A stretch of 64,000 nucleotides of DNA, from positions 161,683,685 to 161,747,684 of the forward strand of contig CM056741.1 of NCBI GenBank assembly GCA_029851415.1. Direction: 5' to 3'. The stretch is from Eretmocerus hayati (lineage: Eukaryota; Arthropoda; Insecta; Hymenoptera; Aphelinidae). Positions 23,906 to 36,200 of the stretch are shown piece after piece. The translations under genes were made by a program, and so were the position numbers. How positions within the stretch are numbered: position 1 is the stretch's first letter; every line of letters begins with the position of its first letter. Under the pieces are notes generated by a model that saw only the letters and a list, made by a program, of their open reading frames with translations, searched no databases and was not told the DNA's origin.

Positions 23906-26642
23906 GATAACTCTGGCCCATCACCAATGTCTTACTCCAAAAACTTAACATGCTTATCCTAGTTCCGATCCTACAAATTCACCTATCAACTTTGTAGTAT
24001 TTCTCTGTAAAATTTCGAGGTGAATCGCTTAACTACGTAATCCACGTATATCGACATATATACTGCTCAAGGCTATACCAGAACATCTCTCTCGAATGGA
24101 AAAAGTGCTGACCAGACGAGTACAACTATACGGAAACATCAGTATTCCCTGTCAGTTGGCTTTTCCCTTTCAACTATGTACTGGCGGCATTTGTTTTGCA
24201 CGGCAAAGGTACAAAGGTACAGCGACGATCAGACGAGGATAGAAAAAAACGACGAGTCGGTCTTTTTGAAGGCCGCAGGTGGACCTTCAACCAATATAGC
24301 CTTATACATCGACATCGGCAGCATCTTTTTCTTCGCACCCCTATTAGGATTTTTGCTAATAAGCACCCGGACGCTAAGCTTTTCGCTTCTAGACGGACTT
24401 TTTTGCGTCTTTTTTTCTTAGTTAGACGACCAGTTTCTCCAAGCCCCGATTATCGATTAATCCGTTGGATTATCGCGCAAGGGATTAGACGCTACGGGAG
24501 CAAAGAATTCTTTCTCTCTTGGGTTTTTGCTTTAAAAAATTACCCGATATTATATTAGGCCACTGTGGTATATTGAAAGCAAGAAGGAGACAGCGTTGGG
24601 TGACAGCAGAAATTGCAGCTATGAGCTTCTCAAGACAGCACGCAATACTGAATCCTTTCATTTCGTCAGCGGCAAAAGCTGCTCACTCTCTCTGTCTTGA
24701 GCCGTTTGACGCACGCTTCAAAAGGAGATTTGCTGACACGAGAGAATCCTTCTAATTAAGCGTTGCATCTTTGAATGGCTTGAGAATCTTCGTTATTAAA
24801 GCTTATGAGAATGACGCTGAAATAATGAGAAAAATAAGCAAATATAATGAAAATTGCAAGATTTAGGTGGAGATGTCTAATTGAATTTATTCGGAATTAC
24901 TACACTCACTTAAATATCTACTGATAACAGGCTCGCTGATCATGTAGAACCTGAAATGTATCAATATCAATCAGAAACACAAAATACCAAATAAATTCTG
25001 AAGGAACTAAATTTCTTCCCGGGTGTACAAAATAATGAGACGGAACTCAATAAAATTCGCATTACTATTTCTGTTTGATTTCATCAGAATTGTTCTTTGT
25101 AAATTTTGCTGCTAGCGCATCGATTTTTATATAGATACTGATATAGGAGGGGGAGGAGGGAGGGTCATGCACATTTTTTTCATGGGGGGGGGGGGGAGAG
25201 TCATATCTTGATTACCTCATGTTTCCGCGGATGATCAATTCATCTTGGTCTAAAGTCTTCATTCCACATTTCGTTGGAGACTTGTGTCGTGATGGTAAGC
25301 AAATTTTAAATACCACAATTTCCGCGGAGCAAATGATAATCGGAGTGATAATAAAAAGAAGCGTCAAGAAAATTCACAACGTATAGGAAAATTCAAAATT
25401 TTTCCTCTCCTTTTCTCTCGTGTCATGCAAAGCAAGACCCAATGTTATAAATTATTTTTCGAAACATATGGTCTTTGAGATGTCATGAATTACGTCTACA
25501 TCATTTACACTAATCACATTTTGACCTCGATTTTGACGCACATAAAACGATCAATAGGCAATAAAATGAAGGAAAGTTACACTTGATATTACGCAATGAT
25601 TACATGTAGCGCAAATTGTTTTAGAGAAATAGGTGAAATTATGTGAGTCTGCAAAATGTACAAGTGCACGCATAAGCAATACAACGGCGCCCATATAACG
25701 AAATCAACGCGTGGGTGGGTCATAACACATGGCTATACTGTATACATGCATTGCAACCTGCCACGCGCACGCGCACGCGCCTCCCTTGAAACAATACGCC
25801 GACCAATCTCCGAAGACAAAGGGCTGGCTAGCCGATTGGCCCACAACCAATCTCCAAACGTGTTGGCTGCTCACGCTTCGAGAACCTTTTCTTGATCCGT
25901 GCACGTGTGGACTATCAGCGCGAGCGACTTTTCAAAGTTTTTTTCAAGAGCTCATCTTGTAGGTTAGTTAGACAAGCGAGAAAATCGAGAAGAAAATATG
26001 TAATCAGACCTCACTACTCGATACTGCTGTTCTGAAGAAGTATACTAGACAAAATGTTTAAGATTGCATTTATCAGATTTTTTTTTTTATAAATAATTGT
26101 ATATTAGTTATGGAATTCAGCGTGAGTGTTGCAAATGAAAATCGAATCCATAAGTACATATTTCAAAGAGTTTTGAAGGCGAATCAGATGAATGGAATCG
26201 AATCGTTTGAGAAGTAACTGAGTTTGCAAAAATTTTTCCTTCCCTTATCTCAGCAACATTTCACGGGAAGAGATGTTCCAACTTCCGTCTGCATGAAGAG
26301 AAAAACTCAATGAATATCAGCTATCACTTTGCAGTGCAATGACTTCGAGATAATAGTTCATAATCGCAACTTCTCTCGGTAATCATTGAGACTCTCTTGA
26401 CAACGGTCAGGGCTTTTATTCAGAGTGGAATGATTTCATCAAGTATTGATGTAGTTAGATTTATGAAAATTAAATAGAATTGAAATCATTGCTCGTGACG
26501 ATACTTCCGTAAGCATATGTTTTTCAAGTATCAAGATCAAACCTAGAACCAATTCCAGTCAGGTGTGTCATATTACATTACATGAAAAATTGACTGATGC
26601 AGAGGAACGATGAAAGTTTGAAATCGAGGACGAGCATAGGAG
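23906..26642. other. Intergenic DNA; G-rich tract
   Basis: Overlapping frames at 24176-24755 (up to 120 codons) lie in a slightly GC-richer patch but have no recognisable domain. A G-rich tract at 25147-25199 (GGGGGAGGAGGGAGGG, then a G12 run) could form a G-quadruplex. An alternating CGCGCACGCGCACGCGC stretch lies at about 25764-25781. Confidence 0.35.
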
Positions 26643-26646
26643 TTAA

Positions 26647-26854
26647 GAGGATGTCGGATACCGACATTGTCGATTTTCCGGATTTCTCGACGGATTTTCG
26701 AGATATCGGGATTCTACTAAGTAACGCCGATTCTATTTGACTCATAGAATCGGCGTTACTTGTTAGATTTGTGATATCTCAAAAATTCATCGAGAAATCC
26801 GAAAACTCGACCATGTCGGTAACTGTACAATATTGATAGGACTCCGACATCCCC
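26647..26854. mobile_element. Palindromic MITE in a TTAA site, 208 bp
   Basis: The element is flanked by TTAA on both sides (26643-26646 and 26855-26858). The ends are inverted: GAGGATGTCGG at left against CCGACATCCCC at right. Most of the interior also folds back, e.g. GTAACGCCGATTCTAT against its inverse and TTCTCGA against TCGAGAA. TTAA targets are typical of piggyBac-like transposons, so this is a likely non-autonomous piggyBac-type MITE. Confidence 0.65.
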
Positions 26855-27392
26855 TTAATCATCTGAACGATGAAAGTGTTCAAAATCAAATTGTGAATGT
26901 TATATCAATTCTTGAGAGCTGAATGTAACTCGTCGTTCATGAATAAATCATAGCCATCACATGCAGACCACTCATTTTTAATATGAATGATGGGCTAACG
27001 TCTTATTAGATATTTGGAGTAGGATTAAAAAAACATCTGATATGAAACATACTTCCCCCGCCCTCTTTTCACCGAAAATCGGTGTCTTTTCTAGTTGAGA
27101 GGTTACAATAACAGTGTGTAAATTCCCGTGCTTTTATGATATTTTGATCAAATTTAGTGACCACAGATACTTTTGTATCTATTCAATTTCCGCATGCATG
27201 AAAGCGTCAATAGTCTTGCCCTCTTTGCATATCACTTTCCATTATCAACTTCGAGAATGTATCTGGGAGTTAATAGGCCTGTGATAATAATAATATTGTC
27301 TCACGCATCAAACCAATGCTAATAGTTTCTGTAGATTGACGTCTGACTTCGGACAGGCATAAGCTCTGGTACTACTCATTAGGAACTGTACG

Positions 27393-27442
27393 GATTATAA
27401 TTCATAATTAATTAATTCAGAACATTGGATGAGGTATCATAA
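27393..27442 (+). promoter_or_regulatory. Possible TATA-type promoter of the six-cysteine peptide gene
   Basis: An AT-rich motif ATTATAATTCATAAT lies 40-50 bp before the ATG at 27443. If used as a TATA element it would leave a very short 5' UTR. No initiator can be fixed from sequence alone, so this is only a suggestion. Confidence 0.25.
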
Positions 27443-28772
27443 ATGAAGAGAGTGATTTGGATTCTTCTTGTCATGGTTATCATCAGCACCGCTGTTGGTG
27501 AATCTAATAGGTGAGTAAAATCTATCGTTTCTTGGTTGTTAAGACCCAATATGATTTCAAAAAATGAATGTGATTCACGCATTCGATCACTTTTTCGGAG
27601 AATCATTAGGTTTGAAATAAAAGGCATAATATCCAGGAACAAATACTCGATGCATGAATTTCTTCCAAAAAATTTCATTTTTATCCTTGTAACAGTGATC
27701 GTGGCAGAGTTTTTAAAGGCCTCACCTGAAGTAGATTGTAGATGCACTGTCAAAAAATTTTCCGAAAAACTTCAACAGCCTGGTGGAAGTTTTCATTCAA
27801 CCACTGGTTGAACTCAAAATTCAACCAGTCTAGTTGAAAATCCAACCAGTTTGGTTGAATTTTCGTGAGGTTCTTGCATATCAGGTTGCCTACATGTGGG
27901 GGGTAGAATATGGTCGTTGGATCATATGGGTGGATAAGGATGGATGGGGAGGGGTGGACTGATGGATGATGGGTTGATGGATGGATGATGGATGGGGTCG
28001 ATGAATGGATCGAAGAATGGATGGTGGGTGGGTGGATGGATGGAGTGATGGATGGCGTGTGGGTGGATGGATGGATGAATGGGTGGTGGGTTCATCCATC
28101 CATCCATCATCCACCCGTCCATCATGCATCCATCATCCATCCAATTACCCATCCACCCACCCATCGCGCATCCATCCATCCATCCATCCATCCATCCATC
28201 CATCTATTCATCTATCCATCTATCCGCCCATCCACCCATCATCCATCCATCCATCCATCGCAGGATATAGTTGCTTGGATGAAAAGTCAACCATTCTGGT
28301 TGTAAAATTAACCAATTGGTTGAATATTCAACCAGTGTGGTTGAAAATTCAACCAGCTGGTTGAAATGTTGGTTAAAAATTCAACCAATTTTTCACAGTG
28401 TGGTTATATGATCAGAAATACTCATGTTGATTGTTGTTATTCTTTTTTTCTCATTCTTCTTGATACGTTTCAATTTATGATCGAAAAATAAAAAGATCAA
28501 GAGTCAGCCGTCCAAGATTCTTCATGAAGCTCATCTTCAACAGGTCTGCCTTCGGGTTATCTCCATGCAAAGAAGATAACTTTCAAAGTTGTCTAGGTCA
28601 ATGTAAAAATAACACTATTGAAATTGGATGTCTACAAAAAGAAGGAGATGAAGAAACTTTCAGATGTGTCTGCGGTGCTTCCACCCAATCGAATGCTATG
28701 GTGCTTCTGGGTTTTTTATTATTCCTCAAAACTCTCTACGTTCTAAAAGATAATTTAGGCACATCGTTATGA
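27443..28772 (+). CDS. Small secreted six-cysteine (CS-alpha-beta-like) peptide, two exons
   Basis: Exon 1 is 27443-27510. It encodes a short basic start (MKR) and a hydrophobic run, a classical signal peptide with likely cleavage after ...STAVG, and ends at a good donor (AG/GTGAGT). Exon 2 is 28544-28772, after a CAACAG acceptor. The intron is phase 2 and the codon rebuilt across it is Arg, so the frame continues cleanly to a TGA at 28770-28772. Total length is about 98 residues. The mature part has exactly six cysteines spaced C-x7-C-x3-C-x8-C-x11-C-x-C. This is the order of CS-alpha-beta folds such as insect defensins, including the final C-V-C. After the last cysteine comes a hydrophobic stretch ([10 protein letters not shown]) and a short polar tail, unusual for a free defensin; it may anchor the peptide in a membrane or be cleaved off. 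The intron carries the MITE at 27745-28400. Function (antimicrobial, venom or signalling) is not known. Found by splice and frame logic only; no transcript evidence. Confidence 0.6.
27745..28400. mobile_element. CACTGT-ended MITE with TGGA/ATCC microsatellite core, copy 1 (in intron)
   Basis: The ends are inverted: CACTGTCAAAAAATTTT at left and AATTTTTCACAGTG at right. They are flanked by the dinucleotide TG on both sides, a possible 2-bp target duplication. Inside each end are several copies of TTCAACCAGTNTGGTTGAA, itself a palindrome. The core 27925-28260 is TGGATGGA-type repeats that switch orientation to CATCCATC near 28090. Between end and core lies TGCATATCAGGTTGCCTAC, shared with copy 2 at 31470. 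The element sits inside the intron of the six-cysteine peptide gene and its open frames are repeat artefacts. Confidence 0.75.
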
Positions 28773-29519
28773 TGATAATTGAAGATATTGAATCTGATTA
28801 CTTTGTACTTTTCTAAATTAATATAAGAACCGAATTTGAGTAAGTAATCGAGATAACTAATTGGTCACATTGATCAGTCATTGAAGCGTCTTGCGAGTAT
28901 TGCAAGAATTTTGAAATCAAGACACATTGTAATCTTCCACAGGAATAGAGTTTTTCATCGATCGGATTCAGGTGCTATTGGTGATGTTGTATCGACTCTC
29001 TATTATGAAGAAGTTTAACAATCATAATTGCTCATGTCTTTACGATTTTTCACAACACCATGAGAAGGCTTTCATCTGATTTTGATCTAGTTCTTCTCCA
29101 TTGTTTAAATGGTTGTTGGGAGTTTACTAAAATCGTACCAATTTTTCTCATGATGGAACTTAGTTTTATGATTTTGAAAAAATATCTATGTCCCCATAAT
29201 ACATCAGAGAACCCTAATGTCTTGTTGATCTTGTACTGATATGAGAGTAACTCCATCTGGAAGTCAGCAAATTTCCTTGAGAAGAAACCATCTCTCCGAA
29301 ATCAATTAAAACGAATAATTGAAACGTAGGATCTAGCTTTTTTGTGATTTATAGCTTTCATTTTTCGCAACTTTCTATTTCGAAACATTGATTCCCAAAT
29401 CGAATTCAAAAGTTGTAGTATTTTGAAAAAGAAATCACGGTGACTATCAAGTAAAAATTCTCTGAAAGTGCTACAAACTGCGTGATTTCAGTCAAGCATA
29501 ATGTTTTCTCATGAGTATT
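28773..29519. other. 3' flank of the peptide gene, no further gene
   Basis: AT-rich sequence. I see no AATAAA close behind the stop at 28772; ATTAATATAAG near 28818 is the nearest weak candidate. No other feature was found. Confidence 0.35.
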
Positions 29520-29922
29520 GTAAAACCGGGTAATTCGGTGTGGGTGAGTAATTTGGACCTATTTTTAGTCTTCAATAGTATATTTCCGTACTGAGCGCGG
29601 TAGCCCATTTTGGGCACTAGGACAGTTTGTCTGTCGAGCGAAGCGAGACAGACATGTCCTCCAGTGCCCACAATGGGCTTGCAAGCGAGGTGCGGATATA
29701 TTTTTTCATTACGAGAACCCTAAAATCCTATTTAAACGCGGCATTTTTAGGTTAGAGTAATGAAAAATAACTTTGGACTCAGGAATCACCTAGTATGCTG
29801 CAAGTGCTAATTTTGAAGCTGAGACTACTCAGAGCTTCAAAAAGCACTTGCAGCATACTGTGTGATTTCTGAGTCCGAAGTTATCGCAAAGACGAAAAAA
29901 GGCCCAAATTATCCGGTTTTAC
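29520..29922. mobile_element. Composite hairpin element with GTAAAACCGGGTAATT ends
   Basis: Outer ends are inverted: GTAAAACCGGGTAATTCGG at left and CCAAATTATCCGGTTTTAC at right (one or two mismatches). Two separate strong hairpins lie inside. Hairpin one is 29603-29678 (GCCCATTTTGGGCACTAGGA against its inverse). Hairpin two is 29767-29884 (ACTTTGGACTCAGGAATCAC and CTGCAAGTGCT against inverses). Such nesting suggests a non-autonomous element built from, or hit by, smaller palindromes. No coding sequence. Confidence 0.6.
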
Positions 29923-31469
29923 GGCGGTACAACATTGATATGATCTTATGTGAGTCGTTGCTTCTTGACTTACTGAGTACTTACTATCGATATATTTGTA
30001 ATGTCTCTTTGTGAACCACTCTAACCAGTCACGAAAGCGTGGCAGTGAATGACGAGCTGAACAGCTGCGATTACATCATATTATCACAGAAAAGCCCCAA
30101 TGAATTGACTACTGGCAAAAAAAAAAGATCGTGAAGATTCTATCGTATTGAGAATAGCGTGCTTTGACGAAGATCAAAACAAGCTCCGAAATAGTTTTCA
30201 AGACCATCAGCTCAAGTATTCAATCGAAAAGCTGCGAGAATCCAAAGAATCAGCCAAGAACAAACAGAGCAAGGAAGACCACAACAAGAATGTCAAGCAT
30301 TTTCACAGTCAAGGAATGCCAGATTCTAGATAATGAAAACGAAATGACACCGGCAAGTGGCAGGAATAATATGAGAGGGTATAAAAATTTAGCACGGGGG
30401 TTGAACCACTCGTTTTATTTCACCACACTCCAAGAAAAAATGTATATACAGGGACACGCTTTGACAAATCAACCTCCTGAAGGGCAAGAAACTCCTACTG
30501 AGAGTGCAGTATTGAAGATACACTATGCAAAATCTCAAGAGCAAAAGTACTACGAATTGGTCGAACGTACGCATCAGGCTATAGTCGAAAGCTTTCGGAG
30601 TCGCTAGAGAGGAGAAAATGCGGGCCGAGTATTAAATATAGTGATCAATATTCATGGTCCGCTCGTGGGACGTGAGAGTGAAACGAGGGTGGCTTGAAAA
30701 TCCGTATAGGCTATACCCGCTTAATACTCGGTTTACAGCGTCAAGACCATCGCTTTAGCATTAGGCGAGGAGGTGGATTTATGCGAATCCTTCCTTCCGA
30801 TTTCCACCCTCTTTGAGTTAGGCCAACCCTACTTCCTCCATTTCTCTTCTCTCACTTTCATTCGTGGGATTCTTGCCTATATGTCTCGTCCTTCGTCGTT
30901 GTCGTCGTCGTTGTTGTGCCTATTATCTATGGCAGAGTGTACAGTGAAGCTGCCACGTAATCGTAAATAAACACGTAAACGCTGAGAAAAGCTTTCGAAA
31001 GAGCTGGGTGGGCTTCTTGCATAATAAATCGAGAGCGATTATCGCACTTTACGATTTTTTTAATTTTTGAAGAATTGAACAGTTTAACTCGTTACGAGGC
31101 TTCCAGAAAATTAAAGACTAGGTGGAGTATTCGGTTAGAATTTTTTTTATCGTTGATGGTAAAATAAGACGTATTTATTGAAAACTAACAATTTAAAATG
31201 AGAATGAAAAATCAATCGGTAATGAAAAGACCCCGACTTTGACTTCCAATAGGGTATTGTAATCAAGTGTTTGTATGACATTTTCAATATCGGATGGAGG
31301 CCTAGCAGTTGGAGCCCCAAGCGCGCTTATTTCGAAGCTCCGGATAGAGAAAAATTTCGAGTTGGCAATGGAATGCTTCATTTCCAACATGAATTCCTAG
31401 GATCAAGTACGAAGACCAATGGCGACCTATGACTCCGGCCTCATGGTCATAGGCGGTCATGTATAATCA
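29923..31469. other. Intergenic DNA with an unassigned ORF and a small inverted pair
   Basis: A 147-codon frame (30164-30607, +; first ATG codon near residue 43) is hydrophilic, rich in Lys, Asn and Gln and has no domain I know. A second frame overlaps its first third. It might be a real small gene, but nothing beyond length supports it. Just after it, CCGAGTATTAA (30625) and TTAATACTCGG (ends 30731) form an 11-bp inverted pair around 85 bp, possibly a minimal MITE. Confidence 0.3.
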
Positions 31470-31972
31470 CACTGTAAAAAATTTTTCCGAAAAACTTCAA
31501 CCAGTCTGGTTGAAAATTCAACCAGTTTGGTTGAGTATTCAACCAATGTGGATTATAATTATCACAATCTATCCGTGCGGTTCCTGCATATCAGGTTGTC
31601 TACCTGAGAGGAGTAGAATATGATGGATGGTCATATGGGTAGATGAGGATGATGGAGGGGTGGACTGATGGATGATGGGTCGGTGGTCGATGGATGGATG
31701 GTAGATGAGGTCGATAAATGGATCGAGAAATGGATGGTGGGTGGACGGATGGATGTATGGATGGAGTGATAGGTGATGGGTGTATAATGGACGGATGCAT
31801 GCTGGATAGATAGGTCAATGGATACATCGACCATCCATCCATCCATCACGGAATATAATTGCTTGGTTGAAAATTCAACCAGTTGGTTGAATGAAAAATT
31901 CAACCAGTCTGGTTGACAATTCAACCAATTGGTTGAAATGTTGGTTGAAAATTCAACAAATTTTTTACAGTG
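31470..31972. mobile_element. CACTGT-ended MITE with TGGA microsatellite core, copy 2
   Basis: Same family as 27745-28400. Ends are CACTGTAAAAAATTTTTCCG and AAATTTTTTACAGTG, flanked by CA on both sides (possible 2-bp duplication). The sub-terminal palindromes (TTCAACCAGTCTGGTTGAA) and the internal landmark TGCATATCAGGTTGTCTAC are present. The core 31620-31845 is TGGATGGA-type and switches to CCATCCATCC only at the right border. It is shorter than copy 1 because the core has fewer repeats. Confidence 0.75.
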
Positions 31973-32052
31973 CACAGTCCAGTCGGGAACGTGTTCATAT
32001 ATGATCATGAGGCACTTATTTTTACTAGGGACGTTAGGTAATAAGAATAACG

Positions 32053-32140
32053 CAACAACTCGTCGTTTAGCCCAAATCCAAAGGAAGTTTGCATAATTTG
32101 AGAACAAAATTGGGCTTACATGGCTTCCGCGTGCTATTAA
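32053..32140 (-). mobile_element. Fragment related to the TTAA element at 53105-53485
   Basis: Read on the minus strand from the TTAA at 32137-32140, the order is ACGCGG...GCC, CCCAATTTTGTTC, TTTGGATTTGGGC and AAACGACGAGTTG. It matches the left half of the element at 53105-53485 in the same order. Only one end can be seen, so it is a partial copy. Confidence 0.5.
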
Positions 32141-33201
32141 TACATTATTGAAAAACACCCGTCACAGACTTAAATAGCCCTGATCCACGTCTCATAAATG
32201 GCCCGTACAATGACGATTCACTTTTACCGATTTGATTATTAGGCCGCATGATGCTACCAGAGTAGTCTGAAAAATTATAGAACATTTGTAGACCTCATGT
32301 ATGATAAATATATAATCAGATAGGACCCGAAACAAGACGATATTAGAACCTCGAGGGGCATGAAATATTGACACGGGTGTAAGATATTCAACAAATCGTC
32401 AATGAGTCCTGCAAGGCCCATCAAAATTCGCTTCGACATGTATTCAAGAGCACCAGATGAGCGACAAAATGTAAATTATTTAATAGATTTACCGAGCTAT
32501 CAACCAAAAAAAATTTCGTTACAAACTGTACTGACGCCGAAGAAGCTTCTTTTACTCATTAATCAGTTAAATCTGCATGTAATTTCAAGAAATTTGGATT
32601 ATTCAAATCCCATTGTTCAAAGTTAAAAAATCCCGATGCTTGAACAAATTTCAGAATTCAATCACGCTTAGTCTTTGTTACTATTTTGAATCAAGGATGA
32701 TTCCTAAAAACACTTGTGGACTCATAAGGAAAAATAACTGTAAAAGTTTCCAACTTGCACTATGAAATTGTCGATATAGTCTTACCTCCGGTATAAGTTT
32801 CAAGCATGGCTGTAACAAAATCAAACTTCTACCAAGTGAAAGAATTAATAAAAAGGGAAAAAAAATTTCTCTTCTCAAACTTTACACACGCGATATATAG
32901 CTCGATGAAGCTGGTCGCCGATCTCAAGTTTCCGTCAGAAATAAAGAAACGCGAATCAAGCCTGGTTTGGAGGCTCTCCAATCCAGAGCGGATGCTTAAA
33001 CTTTTAATCATGCAGAAATGTACAAGTGGTAGATTTAAGTCAAGGGGGAGTAAGAGAAGTTAGTATTAGTATATACACCAAAGAGAGCTCAATCTCGGAA
33101 AATTAAATAGCCATCGAAGCGAAGGTCCCTCACTTATGCCTTCATCCTTCTCTCACACTTTTTCCTCAGGCAAAATATACATTCGTAATACGACGAGATG
33201 A

Positions 33202-33238
<37 letters not shown>

Positions 33239-36200
33239 TAGAGAAAATAAGAAGACTTTTACATCAGAGGAATAGTCAGGAGGGTAATGTAGTCCGGATA
33301 TGTAACAACCCGCAACGCACACTTTTCTACCCGAAATATTCTAACCAAAAAGAGCGAGAGAGAGCAACTCTCTTTTCTCAGTAGGGATGCAATGCATAAC
33401 GCTAAATATCTTTCATCCAAAATGAGAAAGTATGTATACGGACCACAAGACTCAGACACCAGACTACTATCCCGAATCAAGCTTCTAAAACCACTCATCA
33501 CGACAAACTGCAAAAAAAATACACTTTGCCCAAAACGCACCGCAAGCTCTGGCCTCAGAATCTACAGTATAAAACACTTGATATATCTATATATGTAATG
33601 TACACGTATAGAATTTCCTATCCAATGTACCCATCTGGATACACAAGCTCAAGCTTCATCTCACGCGGGCCGCAAGCTCGAAGAAGCAAAAAAGCTCGCG
33701 TATAGATCTATATAGCCACGTATATATACGAGCCATTAGTTGATGAGCTCGACTATGCTCTCGTATATATATTCGGATATACTCTCTTTACCTTGTCATT
33801 TCATTGCTGCTCAGCGTGGCGTGGATAAATTTACACAAGTGTATACATATACATATACATATAAACAGTGAAAGCAGTATGGTAGTTTGTCTATGTACTA
33901 GTATTGTGGTAAGCATTATTCGACGCTCATAGTGATGAGTTCAAGTTGGAGCTTGCAGAGCTTGCAAGGTTACCGATGCAACGCGCATAGGTAGACGCTT
34001 CTGATGGATGTATACCAAATATATATATTGTACTGCCATTCATTATCACTGCGGTGGTGGTTCTTCCTTGGGCTAATAGTAAATTTTGACTGCGAGTGTT
34101 GAGCTTTTTCGCGGTTTGAAAGCTGATTTTTGAACCATGAAGGAGCTTTGGTAAGAACCGATTTTGCTGGATGTATTGCGTGTACAGTAAGGTGCAGCGT
34201 TTGGTATTATAGCTGAACTGAGTTTCTTTGGCTTGTGGAGTGCTTACAAATATTTTACGGATAATCGGCGAGAATGAAGTGTTTTGTGCCTCTGCAAGGC
34301 AAAATAATCTATCAGAAAGGAGTTTCATCCGTATCAAGCAAAGAGATCATGCAGCTGCAATATATACATTGAGTTAGTAGTTTGAAAGGGTTTTGTGGGT
34401 ATTCCTGAATCGGACTGCTGAAACAAAGGAGTGATCAACAAATTGCGAATTTTGAATATTCAAATTTCTTATACCCAATAGTATTGGAGAACTTGATGGC
34501 TCATAAATATTTTTGTTCGTCATTGGTCATTGAAAATTTGATAGGCGCATTCCGTTTGAGCGGAGGATATTTCGATTAATTATTCCTCTCATTTGGAGAT
34601 GGACTCCAGAATATTGTGAAATACTCATGAAAAATATTTGAAAACAAGATATATTAAGTAAGTACAATTGGTAAAAACTATGGGGTGAAGTGAGAAATAT
34701 CAAAGAATCACGGACGGTGAATTCGATCCCAAGCAACGTAAATTATCACTACACACAATTCTAGATGTAATTTTGACTCGAATTTTGAGAAATCATGACG
34801 TTGTTTGTTTTCGAATTCTGTCCAACTGCTTTCAGTTTTTGATTTATTTTTGGAGACTAGAGTCATCCGCCTAAATCGATAATTTCAATTCGTCTCCACA
34901 AAGAGTCAAGTGATGTACAAATTATTGGCGGGATAAGATTTAAAATTTTTCACAAAATAATAACCGCTATAGAACGCACGATACTTGATGTCAAATACAA
35001 AACTAGTAGGATCAAAATTCATAAAAATTGTGTTCGATCCATTCCGAATTCCGAAAAAATTGACGAATCCAGAAGTAGAAAAAAAGTGGAAACTTTAAGT
35101 GATTCAGAGCAGCAACTGGTTACCAAAGTATCACGATTTCGCCTGGAGAGAGTTCACCATGACCATGTAGATATGTAGCGAAATCCAGCAAATCCATGCA
35201 AGTGTCGTAAAAAAGAGTAAAGAATAAAAAAAAGATGCGAAGGAAAGGCCGAGTTTATCAGCAGAATCACAAGCGACTAGGGTTAAAACCGGGAAAACGC
35301 GCTCAAGAGTAAGAAGAAGATCGCTACGAGTCGAGACTCGATGACGGAGCAAAGGTTCAAGCATAGCAGGAAAAAATAATAAAAAAATGAGAGCGGAAAG
35401 AACAAAAAAAAAGAGAGGAGCGCAAAAAAGAAAAACGGCCCAAGAGACGGTGAACTAGCGAGAGAAAAAGCATTCAGTGCATTCACGGGAGAGAGAAACT
35501 CACGAGCGAGCTCGAGTTTGAATGGAAAGAAGCACCAAGAGAGGGTGGTACGCGCACGGTCCCGAACCACCCTATCTAGGGCATTATCTTTATTAAACAC
35601 CTCCAAGGGCCGCCTTCGTCGTTGCGATGTTGCTATTGCTTCTTCTGCTTCTGCTTCGTACTTTACGCTTCGCTACTCTTTCAATTTCTAAACTATGAAA
35701 CTGCAGTATATAGTCGGTTCTTCGAGCAGCGATTTTGTGCCACTTTGATAAAATATGCGCAAAATTAATCCCGTGCATCTAGAACAGCTTCATCCTTCTT
35801 TCTCAGACTATGAATACGTGGCCTGGTGGTATACTCAGGTCTGTTCCAATTAACCTAAGTGACCTTGCATCGTAGCAAATTTTACGAGTGAAACGATACT
35901 TATCATTTGCTATGAAAATGTAACCTCGATCCGACGTTTTTTGCATTTCATTAGTAAACCTGGGCTTTTCTGAAAAGTGTCAGGAATATTATTTGTGGAA
36001 GAGAATTTCCTGAAGTATCTCTTTCATAAATTTTTGTGAAATTATGCGCTCAATTAAATAGCTTGGCTGAAATTAAACCTTACTCTAGATAATGAAATTT
36101 TTTACTCTTGTAGAGCATCCAAAAATTATTTCAAAGACTGTTGGCACCAATGGTTCTGAGGCAAAAATGTGTAATATGCATTTTAATTCGAATTCTGAGC

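Noticed and set aside
27890..28364. Several 60-119-codon frames rich in His, Pro, Ser or Trp, Met, Asp, Gly
   Set aside because: Translations of the TGGATGGA/CATCCATC tract inside the MITE.
30164..30607. 147-codon hydrophilic frame
   Set aside because: Length alone; no ATG near its start, no domain, an overlapping frame is also open, and no splice or promoter support.
33927..34337. 136-codon minus-strand frame
   Set aside because: No recognisable domain, signal peptide or splice context; near the upper range for chance frames.
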